Assembly: GCA_035292585.1 (NCBI GenBank)
Contig: DATDPU010000027.1
Location: 62,001 to 126,000, forward strand
Direction: 5' to 3'
DNA length: 64,000 nt
Source of the DNA: DASSFZ01 sp035292585
Lineage (GTDB): Bacteria; Chloroflexota; Anaerolineae; Fen-1058
This document shows, in pieces, positions 1 through 6,531 of this stretch. Each line of letters opens with the position of its first letter. Position 1 is the first letter of the stretch. The notes beneath the pieces were generated by a model, which was given only the letters and a program-made list of their open reading frames with translations, ran no database searches and had not been told where the DNA came from. Position numbers and translations under genes: made by a program.

Positions 1-2036
1 CCGCGCACCGCCAGTTCCCCGATCTGACCCGGCGGCAAGTCTTCGCCGGTCGCGAGATCGACGATCTTCGCTTCGGTGTTGGGGAAGGGTATCCCAATCG
101 AGCCGACCTTGCGCCGCCCGTTGAGCGGATTGCCGTGCGTCACCGGCCCGGCTTCGGTGAGACCGTAACCCTCCACCAGCCGGCCGCGCGTGAGTTTCTC
201 GAACGCCTCCTGCACCTCCACCGGCAGCGGGGCCGCGCCGCTGATGCAGGCGCGGATCGAGCGGATGCCGTAGCGGCGCACGCCGGGGAAATTGTTGATC
301 GCCATGTACATCGTCGGCACGCCGGTGAACATCGTCGGGCGCGTCGCCTTGATCGTCTCCAGCACTTCGCGCGTCTGGAACGACGGCAGCAGGATCATCG
401 TGGCCCCGACCATCACCGGCACGTTCAAGGCCGTCGTCAACCCGTAGATATGCGAGAAGGGTAACACGCACAGAAAGCGCTCTTTGCCTTCGCGCACGTC
501 GGTGATCCAATGGCGCGTCTGGATCGCGTTCGCCGCCAGATTGCGATGCGAGAGCATCACGCCCTTGGGCCGGTCGGTCGTGCCGCCGGTGTAGATGATC
601 AACGCCAGATCGTTGGGGTCAGGTTCGACTTCGGGGCGAACCGGCGGGTAGCGCCGCAGCACATCGCGCCACACGTGCAGGCCCGGCTCCAGCTCAAACT
701 TCAGCCGATGCCCCTCCTGCGCCTCGCGCGTCAGCGTGAAGCCGGCGCGCCGCAGCAGCGGCAGGTAATCTTTGACGTTGGCGAAGACCACGTGCTCCAC
801 GCTGCTGTTTGCCAAGACCCGCTTGCCCAGCTCGCCGAATCGGGTGAGTGTAACCAGCACTTTCGCGCCCGAATCGTTCGCCTGGCGCAGCACTTCGTCG
901 GCGCTATTCGTCGGGCTGGTGAACACGACGACCGCACCCGCGCGCAAGGCGCCAAAGTAGGCGATGGCCGTCTGCGGCAGATTGGGCAACAACAGCATCA
1001 CCCGATCGCCCTTGTCGAGGCCCAACCCGCGCAGCGCGTTGCCCAGGCGATCGGCCTGGTCGCTCAGTTGCCGATACGACAATCGCGCGCCGAAGAATTG
1101 GATCGCCGTCTGGTTTGGAAAGCGCAACGCGGCGCTGCGCAGAAACCGGTGCACGGGCCGATTCGGGATCGCCGCCGTGTATGGCACACCGTTCTCGTAG
1201 TGTTTGAGCCAGGGCCGCGCCTGAATCAACTTGTCACGCGGAGCAGCCGCGCGCCGCGCGAACGAGCGCTTACCGTCGCCTTCGTCGATGAAGCGTGCGA
1301 TGGCGCGGTTGACGGCATCGGCACGTTCCAGCATCACCATGTGCGCGCTGACCGGAACCTCCACGTGCTGCGCGCCGGGGATGCGCCGGGGCACTTCGCT
1401 GAAAACCGCGTGCGGGAAGACGATGTCCCGATGCCCGGTGATGACGAGCGTGGGCACGTGGATCTCTTGAAACAAATTCCAGCCGTTCCACTTCGACAGG
1501 TTATTATTGTGAAACGCCTTCAGCACGTGCGGCGGCGCGAACAGCGATCGCCGCACCAGGGGACGAATGGCATTCAGGATACGAACCGGAAAACGCAACA
1601 ACAAGCGCGCCCAGGCATAAATCGAATACTCGCCCGCGGTCGAGATCAGCACCAGCCGGTCGAGCCGCTCGGGATGGCGGACCGCATATTCCGCAGCGAG
1701 CGCGCCGCCGAACGAGTGGCCGATCAACACAAACTTATCTTGCACGCGCAGCGCCGCGAGCGCCGCGTCGAGATCGGCCTGGACTTCGTCCATGCTGTAC
1801 GCCGAGTTAGGCGCATCGCTACGGCCATGACCGCGCGTATCGAGCGCGATGACCCGGTTTTCGTCGGAGAAGAAGGTCAGCTGCTTGCGCCACTGCGCGG
1901 CGTGCCCGCCAAAACCGTGGACGAAGACCAGCGTGCGGCGGGCGGCTTCGGGATAGATGTCGAACGCGCTCAGCCGTACACGCGGCCGCTCGGACACCAA
2001 CACTTCGGTGCGATACAGCTCGAGATCGATCTGCAT
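1..2036 (-). CDS. alpha/beta hydrolase fused to AMP-dependent acyl-CoA ligase (3' end cut by window)
   Basis: The frame is open from an ATG at 2036 to the window edge, about 678 codons, so the C-terminus is missing. Residues 1-270 are an alpha/beta hydrolase: an oxyanion-side FVHGFGG near residue 38, the nucleophile elbow GHSFGG with Ser near 108, an acid-loop TGHRDIVFP and a late His in SAHMVML. From about residue 300 an acyl-adenylate-forming domain follows, with the P-loop YTGGTTDRPKGVMLSH near residue 480 and the GYGLTEAGPVTHG core. It should activate a carboxylic acid as acyl-AMP/CoA, with a built-in esterase or thioesterase. OleBC fusions (olefin synthesis) have the same domain order, but OleB uses an Asp nucleophile and here it is Ser, so a generic hydrolase-ligase is more likely. 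It is divergent from the response regulator at 2213. The long open frame on the other strand is a shadow. Confidence 0.85.
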   Translation of the reverse strand, partial: MQIDLELYRTEVLVSERPRVRLSAFDIYPEAARRTLVFVHGFGGHAAQWRKQLTFFSDENRVIALDTRGHGRSDAPNSAYSMDEVQADLDAALAALRVQDKFVLIGHSFGGALAAEYAVRHPERLDRLVLISTAGEYSIYAWARLLLRFPVRILNAIRPLVRRSLFAPPHVLKAFHNNNLSKWNGWNLFQEIHVPTLVITGHRDIVFPHAVFSEVPRRIPGAQHVEVPVSAHMVMLERADAVNRAIARFIDEGDGKRSFARRAAAPRDKLIQARPWLKHYENGVPYTAAIPNRPVHRFLRSAALRFPNQTAIQFFGARLSYRQLSDQADRLGNALRGLGLDKGDRVMLLLPNLPQTAIAYFGALRAGAVVVFTSPTNSADEVLRQANDSGAKVLVTLTRFGELGKRVLANSSVEHVVFANVKDYLPLLRRAGFTLTREAQEGHRLKFELEPGLHVWRDVLRRYPPVRPEVEPDPNDLALIIYTGGTTDRPKGVMLSHRNLAANAIQTRHWITDVREGKERFLCVLPFSHIYGLTTALNVPVMVGATMILLPSFQTREVLETIKATRPTMFTGVPTMYMAINNFPGVRRYGIRSIRACISGAAPLPVEVQEAFEKLTRGRLVEGYGLTEAGPVTHGNPLNGRRKVGSIGIPFPNTEAKIVDLATGEDLPPGQIGELAVR

Positions 2037-2212
2037 GCTCCCCCTCCCCCTGGCGGTAAGGCAGATTATAGCATCACTACCTAAGCCGGCGGTAGACCTC
2101 CGAGATTTGGCTTGACCGTCCAGGCCGGCTCTAACCCGTGATCAACTCCATGACACTCAACCTCATTTCATGATACATTGAAGACCAGACCGGTTGATTT
2201 CTAGATGGGAAG

Positions 2213-2839
2213 ATGCCCGTGATTCGCTTGCTGATCGTCGATGACCACCTGCTGGTGCGCGAGGGGTTGCGCACCATCCTATCGGGCGTAGAAGACATCG
2301 CCCTTATCGGCGAAGCGCGCACCGGCGACGAGGCTGTGCTGCAAGCGCGTCGCCTAGCGCCCGATGTAATCCTGATGGACCTCAACATGCCGGGGACGAA
2401 CGGCATCCGGGCCACCCGCGAAATCCTGCGCCGGCAGCCCTCGATCAAGATCGTCGCGTTGACGGCCTATCTGGAGGAAGATCGTCTGGCCGGGGCCATG
2501 CAGGCCGGCGCAGTCGGCATCTGGACCAAGGATGTGGAGGTCGAGCAATTGCTGCGGGTCATTCGGGGCGCGCAAGCGGGGGAACGTTTGATCCACCCAG
2601 ATGCGGTTGACCTGCTGCTGCGGGCGCAGCGGGCCGCTTCCATCGATCGGTTGAGCGAGCGCGAACACGATGTCCTGGAGCTGGTCGGCCAGGGCTTGGG
2701 CAACCGCGATATCGCAGCGCGCTTGAGCCTCAGCGAAACCACCGTCAAGGGACACGTGAGTCATATCCTGGCGAAGCTGGGACTGAAGAACCGCGCTCAA
2801 CTGGCCTTGGCGGCCGCCCGGCGCAAAAGCGCGTGGTAG
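2213..2839 (+). CDS. NarL/FixJ-type response regulator
   Basis: This 208-residue protein is a two-component response regulator that should bind DNA when phosphorylated. The receiver domain (1-120) shows the acidic pair D10-D11, the phospho-acceptor Asp56 in ILMDLNMPG, Thr84 and the conserved Lys106 in the GIWTKD strand. The C-terminal LuxR/GerE helix-turn-helix begins near residue 143 (LSEREHDVLELV) and runs through TTVKGHVSHILAKLGLKNR. The start is preceded by a purine-rich GATGGGAAG. No histidine kinase lies next to it, so it is either an orphan or works with a kinase elsewhere. It is divergent from the hydrolase-ligase gene and ends at a short hairpin shared with the converging VanW gene. 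The family call is secure but the target genes are unknown. Confidence 0.93.
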   Translation: MPVIRLLIVDDHLLVREGLRTILSGVEDIALIGEARTGDEAVLQARRLAPDVILMDLNMPGTNGIRATREILRRQPSIKIVALTAYLEEDRLAGAMQAGAVGIWTKDVEVEQLLRVIRGAQAGERLIHPDAVDLLLRAQRAASIDRLSEREHDVLELVGQGLGNRDIAARLSLSETTVKGHVSHILAKLGLKNRAQLALAAARRKSAW

Positions 2840-2842
2840 GAG

Positions 2843-2859
2843 AAAACCTCCGAGGTTTT
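2843..2859. terminator. short bidirectional hairpin between convergent genes
   Basis: AAAACCT and AGGTTTT form a 7-bp stem around CCG just after the response-regulator stop codon. The A/T-rich arms give a T-run on either strand, as expected of a small intrinsic terminator serving both converging genes. Confidence 0.5.
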
Positions 2860-2876
2860 AGTCGCTCAACCGATAG

Positions 2877-4706
2877 TCAGTTCCCTGCCACTGGCCCTGT
2901 CCCGACTTTATAAACCGCCTGCCAGGGCAGGTAGCGCGTGAACACGACATCCTCTGAAACCACCGCGCCAGCCCGCATCACCGTCCGCCTCACCGTCACA
3001 TCCGCGCCATCCACCGCGTAATCGACTTGCTTCCGCTCACCTTCCGGCAGCGTCGGGTCTTCTTCGAGAATATCCGGCCCGTGCGGCTTGACGTTCTCGA
3101 CGAGCGGTTCGCTCACGCTCACCTGGCGGCCATCGCCGGTGCTGTAAAACTTGAACGTCAACCGTCCGGCGGTTGTATTGACGTACGTCTCGATGAGCAG
3201 GTGATAGGGCGAGTCATTCTTGAACTTGAAATCGACTTCGGGGACGAACACCGTCGCGTCGAGGCCGGGCCCGAAACCGCGCTCGTACCACCCGACCCGA
3301 TAGGCGTGCGGCCAGCGCTCGATGATCGGGTAGCCGCCGAGGAACGCCGCGCGAAACGCCGTCGTCGAGACCTGGCACACCCCGCCGCCGACGCCCTGCA
3401 CCGTGCGACCATTGGCGATGATCAGCGCTTCGGCATAGCCGTCGTTCAGGCTCACATCGCCGAGGTACTGGCCGAACGAGAATACTTCGCCCGGCTTGAC
3501 GATCACGCCGTGCAGCTTCGACGCGGCGACGGCGATATTCTGCGCGCGGGCCGCCGCCGACCCGGCAAAGAAGGTCTGCGCGGTGACGACGTTTTCGGTG
3601 ATGCCCAGCGACGCGGCGGTGACGCCCTCCTTGAATTCAGCCAACATCTCCTTAACCGCGATCGGCGCGCGATGCTCGCCGCGTGTAATTGCCGTCTCGA
3701 TCGCGGCCAATGTCGCGTCGGCGTCGAGCTCGCGACCGTCGGCGCTGGGCGCGACCACTTCCAATTCACGCGTGTCGTCATTGAAGACGAAGCGCGCGTT
3801 CGTCGGTTCGACCTTAATCTGGTTAGCCAGGTCGGTCAGGTCGGCGGCCAGTTCGTCGCGCGCCAGCGTAACGGCGAGTGAAGTCCCGTCGGCGGCCGGC
3901 GTCACGCGCGCCAGCCCGGCCAGTTGCTCCAACGTCATGTCCCATGACGCGACCGAATCGGTTGGGCGCGGATGCTCCAGATAGAGCGTGAATGGTTGGC
4001 TGATCAAGGTCTGGAGCTGCTGCGTCGCCGCGCTCACGTCGACGATCTGCGCCGGCCGATCGACAAAGACCAGATCGACCGTCGCCGGCTGCAAGGCGCG
4101 CGCGGCATTCGAGAGCAGCGCGAGCGTTGCCGCCACATCGAGTGTGCGGCCGTTCTGCGCCGGGGTGACCATCACGGTCAACCCGTCGAGCGACACATTC
4201 GCATCGCGCGGCTCAAGGTTCAACTCGGCCGCGCGCGCCTCAAGGTAAGCGGCGGCGGCCGCCGGATCGAGCGCGATGACGGGCGGGATGACCGCGCCGT
4301 TCGACAGCATATCGAGTTGAGTCGATAGCGCGCTCAACGCGGAATCGCCGCGACCCAACGCATACGCCGCCCGCGCGGTGGCCGCCAGGTCGATCCGGAC
4401 GCCCAACGCGCTCGGCGCTACCGGCCAAGTCTGGCCGAAAGCCTGGAGCGTGAGGATCGGGTCGTTCACGTAAGTGAAGCGCTGAGCGAGCGCGCGTTCC
4501 GCCTCGGCGAGCGTCAGGCCGGATACATCGGCCTCCCACACGCGCGCGCCGGGCAGAATGCGATTGCCGTACGTAATCTCGAAAATCGCCAGCGCCGTGA
4601 ACAGCGTCGCCAACAGTGCGGCTGCCGCAAAACTTATTCGCAGCAGCCAGGTTGAAAGGGGTAACGGGGATTTCAGGGTGCGGATTGGAGTTGCTGTGTT
4701 CATCAC
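2877..4706 (-). CDS. VanW family membrane-anchored protein with peptidoglycan-binding-like and G5-like regions
   Basis: This 609-residue protein has one N-terminal membrane segment (about 20-45) followed by an extracytoplasmic part. Residues 55-330 contain two repeats of the PG_binding_4 type (each with LTLAEAERAL- or ATLAAIE-like helices). Residues 365-505 are a VanW domain with its typical SFGQYLGDVS, GVGGGVCQVSTTAF and GLDATV strings. The last 80 residues (VENVKPHGPDI ... VTVRRTVMRAG) resemble a G5-type cell-wall domain. VanW proteins occur in vancomycin-resistance clusters and in many cell envelopes, but their biochemical role is not settled. The start lies one base after the 3' end of the hicA remnant, so the gene may share that module's promoter. 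The domain call is strong; the function is inferred as envelope or cell-wall associated. Confidence 0.88.
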   Translation of the reverse strand: MMNTATPIRTLKSPLPLSTWLLRISFAAAALLATLFTALAIFEITYGNRILPGARVWEADVSGLTLAEAERALAQRFTYVNDPILTLQAFGQTWPVAPSALGVRIDLAATARAAYALGRGDSALSALSTQLDMLSNGAVIPPVIALDPAAAAAYLEARAAELNLEPRDANVSLDGLTVMVTPAQNGRTLDVAATLALLSNAARALQPATVDLVFVDRPAQIVDVSAATQQLQTLISQPFTLYLEHPRPTDSVASWDMTLEQLAGLARVTPAADGTSLAVTLARDELAADLTDLANQIKVEPTNARFVFNDDTRELEVVAPSADGRELDADATLAAIETAITRGEHRAPIAVKEMLAEFKEGVTAASLGITENVVTAQTFFAGSAAARAQNIAVAASKLHGVIVKPGEVFSFGQYLGDVSLNDGYAEALIIANGRTVQGVGGGVCQVSTTAFRAAFLGGYPIIERWPHAYRVGWYERGFGPGLDATVFVPEVDFKFKNDSPYHLLIETYVNTTAGRLTFKFYSTGDGRQVSVSEPLVENVKPHGPDILEEDPTLPEGERKQVDYAVDGADVTVRRTVMRAGAVVSEDVVFTRYLPWQAVYKVGTGPVAGN

Positions 4707-4707
4707 A

Positions 4708-4837
4708 TTAGGATTCTAAGAGCTTTCGAAACTCGTCAATGTTGATGGCTGCCGCGCTGTCGCAACTCCTCGAAACCCGCCTGTTTTAGCGCGCGAACTA
4801 ATTGTTGAGAATCGACGCGAGGGAGCTTATCGCTCAT
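4708..4837 (-). pseudogene. hicA: hicA toxin remnant with internal deletion
   Basis: An ATG at 4837 overlaps the hicB stop codon (ATGA). It opens a 33-residue peptide (MSDKLPRVDSQQLVRALKQ ... RQRGSHQH) that matches the start of HicA toxins, including the GSH with the catalytic His, and then hits a TGA at 4736. Immediately afterwards a different frame reads INIDEFRKLLES and stops at 4708. This looks like the normal C-terminus of HicA (usual length 60-80 residues). The simplest reading is a deletion of roughly 80-100 bp plus a frame change that removed the middle of the double-stranded-RNA-binding-like fold. The toxin should therefore be inactive. Confidence 0.72.
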
Positions 4838-5067
4838 GCGGCTATCGGCACAGACAGCCGAGTGATGACCAAAGGCTCGCGTTCAATCGGGACGGGTTCT
4901 CCATCTTCAAGCATGCTCTCGACATGGAGCTCGATCGCCTCCGCGATATTGGCGCGGGTTTCATCGAGGGTTGCTCCATACGTGTGACAGCCGGGCAAAG
5001 TAGGAGCAAAGGCGTGGTAGCCCTCTTCGTCTGGCTCAATCACAACAGTAAACTGGTAAGTTATCAT
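4834..5067 (-). CDS. hicB: HicB-family antitoxin, now without an intact toxin
   Basis: The protein has 77 residues and is the partial RNase H-like domain of HicB antitoxins (FTVVIEPDEEGYHAFAPTLPGC ... GATLDETRANIAEAIELH). It lacks the C-terminal DNA-binding extension of longer HicB proteins. The ATG at 5067 is preferred over a GTG at 5073 because GGAGAAGGG sits about 8 bases upstream of it. The partner hicA gene overlaps by four bases but is broken, so this antitoxin is an orphan. It may persist as a repressor or as protection against related toxins. Confidence 0.88.
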   Translation of the reverse strand: MITYQFTVVIEPDEEGYHAFAPTLPGCHTYGATLDETRANIAEAIELHVESMLEDGEPVPIEREPLVITRLSVPIAA

Positions 5068-5172
5068 AGACACCCTTCTCCGCCCAATCGATTCCGAACT
5101 TCAGTGCTTCGCGCCATCAATCATACCACATAAGGTAGGATGCCAATAGTCACACGGGAGATTCATGCCGGA

Positions 5173-5514
5173 TCACGACGTCTTCTTGAAAATATCGTCG
5201 AGCAGCGACTTCACCCGTTTGGCGCGTGCAGCCGTATCCTCAGGATCGACCTCGATCGATAACCGGACTTCGCCTTCACCCCGCTTCCCCGGCCATTTGA
5301 TCGATTGGCCGTCCTCCAACTTGATCTGGCCCGATTTCTGCCACGCCCCGCGCCAGGCGCCCGCTCGGCCGGCACGCGCGACAACCGCCGCGCCGGAATG
5401 CGCCCCTGTGGGCAACTCGGCGCGCGGCAAAACCAGCTGCTGGTCATCGTCGAAAACGATCACCGCCAGGTCATCCTCAAAACGATCGATCACGCCTCTC
5501 AGTTCCTCAGCCAT
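5173..5514 (-). CDS. DUF3006 domain protein
   Basis: This 113-residue protein begins with ELRGVIDRFEDDLAVIVFDDDQ and ends with RAKRVKSLLDDIFKK, the two ends typical of DUF3006. The family is a small beta-barrel-like domain of unknown biochemical role, very often encoded next to ComEC-like metallo-beta-lactamase proteins, as here (the hydrolase at 5640-6521 lies just upstream). This copy is longer than usual: about 35 extra residues rich in Gly, Ala and Arg (GAAVVARAGRAGAWRG) sit in the middle. The start has AGAGGCGCGGG upstream. Family assignment comes from end motifs and neighbourhood. Confidence 0.75.
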   Translation of the reverse strand: MAEELRGVIDRFEDDLAVIVFDDDQQLVLPRAELPTGAHSGAAVVARAGRAGAWRGAWQKSGQIKLEDGQSIKWPGKRGEGEVRLSIEVDPEDTAARAKRVKSLLDDIFKKTS

Positions 5515-5539
5515 CCCGCGCCTCTAAAACAATCCCAAT

Positions 5540-5611
5540 TCACCGCAGAGACGCGGAGCGCGCAGAGGAAAGCCTTTGTCCAACTCCGCGCCATCTGCGT
5601 CTCGGCGGTGA
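5540..5611. repeat. inverted repeat element
   Basis: TCACCGCAGAGACGC (5540-5554) faces GCGTCTCGGCGGTGA (5597-5611) with one mismatch over 15 bp, in the gap between the DUF3006 gene and the metallo-hydrolase gene. It looks like one of the short interspersed palindromic elements found throughout this window. Confidence 0.6.
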
Positions 5612-5639
5612 GACCACCCACATTCATACGTGGATAAAC

Positions 5640-6521
5640 TCATCGGTCTGTCGTCACGTTCAACGTTGCGCCGTCCGTAGTGATCGTGATCGTCCCGCGC
5701 TCATCAGTGCGATACAACTCCACACCGTGCTGGTTGAGCCGATCGAGAATTTCCGGGTGCGGGTGGCCGTACCGATTACCCTCACCCGCGCTGATGACGC
5801 CGATCTGCGGCGCAACGGCGGCCAGGAACGCTTCGCTCGTGCTGCTGCGGCTGCCGTGATGCCCCACCTTGAGCACCACACTGCGCAGGTCTGCGCCGCC
5901 GGCCAAAATCGCCTGTTCTTCCTCACCTTCGGCGTCGCCGGTGAACAGAAAACTCACGTTGCCGTAGGTCAACTTTATCACGATCGAGGCGTTGTTGTTG
6001 TCGCCCTGCGCCTGCACGAACTCATCATCCGGCCCCAATACTTGAAGCTGCACAGCCGGATCGAATGGGATCGGCGTGCCGGTGCGCGTCTCGATCGCAT
6101 TCACGTTCCCATCGCGAATATCGGCCAGGAAACGTTCGTAGACTTGCGTCGTGTGAACCTGGCCGGTCAAGGCGACAGTCTCTACCGGGAAGTTCTCCAG
6201 CACGGCCGGCAGCCCGCCGATGTGATCGGCGTCGGGATGGGTCGCCGCCATCATGTCGAGTTTGTCCGCGCCCCATTCGCGCAGCTGAGGGATGATCACG
6301 CCTGTGCCATCACTCGCCGAATTGCCGCCGTCGATCAGCAATGTCATGCCGCCGGGTGAACGCACGAGAATCGAATCGCCCTGGCCGATATCGAGGAAAG
6401 CGACGGTCAGTATGCCGCCGGTCGGCGGGAGCAGTGTCGGTGGAGGCGTCGCCGGGCCAATACAGGCCGAGAGCAACAACGCGACGATGACGAACAGCGT
6501 GAGATGTAATTTTCTCTTCAT
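5640..6521 (-). CDS. ComEC-like metallo-beta-lactamase-fold lipoprotein
   Basis: This 293-residue protein starts with a lipoprotein signal (MKRKLHLTLFVIVALLLSAC; lipobox LSAC, Cys20), so it should be anchored outside the membrane. The body is a metallo-beta-lactamase fold of the ComEC/Rec2 hydrolase type: DIGQGDSILVRSPGG, LIDGGNSASDGTG, the zinc motif HPDADHIGG, LFTGDAEGEEE and KVGHHGSRSSTSEAFL. ComEC proteins take up DNA, and stand-alone secreted homologues are thought to be nucleases or phosphodiesterases. No membrane-channel domain is present. It sits between a DUF3006 gene and the HerA-like ATPase, all on the same strand. Family and localisation are clear; the substrate is not known. Confidence 0.9.
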   Translation of the reverse strand: MKRKLHLTLFVIVALLLSACIGPATPPPTLLPPTGGILTVAFLDIGQGDSILVRSPGGMTLLIDGGNSASDGTGVIIPQLREWGADKLDMMAATHPDADHIGGLPAVLENFPVETVALTGQVHTTQVYERFLADIRDGNVNAIETRTGTPIPFDPAVQLQVLGPDDEFVQAQGDNNNASIVIKLTYGNVSFLFTGDAEGEEEQAILAGGADLRSVVLKVGHHGSRSSTSEAFLAAVAPQIGVISAGEGNRYGHPHPEILDRLNQHGVELYRTDERGTITITTDGATLNVTTDR

Positions 6522-6531
6522 CCTTCAGCCC

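Noticed and set aside
1..2036. OleBC olefin-biosynthesis fusion
   Set aside because: The hydrolase has a Ser, not Asp, nucleophile, and no oleA/oleD neighbour is visible.
510..2084. 524-codon plus-strand frame
   Set aside because: It is the reverse-strand shadow of the hydrolase-ligase gene; its product is Arg/His/Gln-rich and has no motifs.
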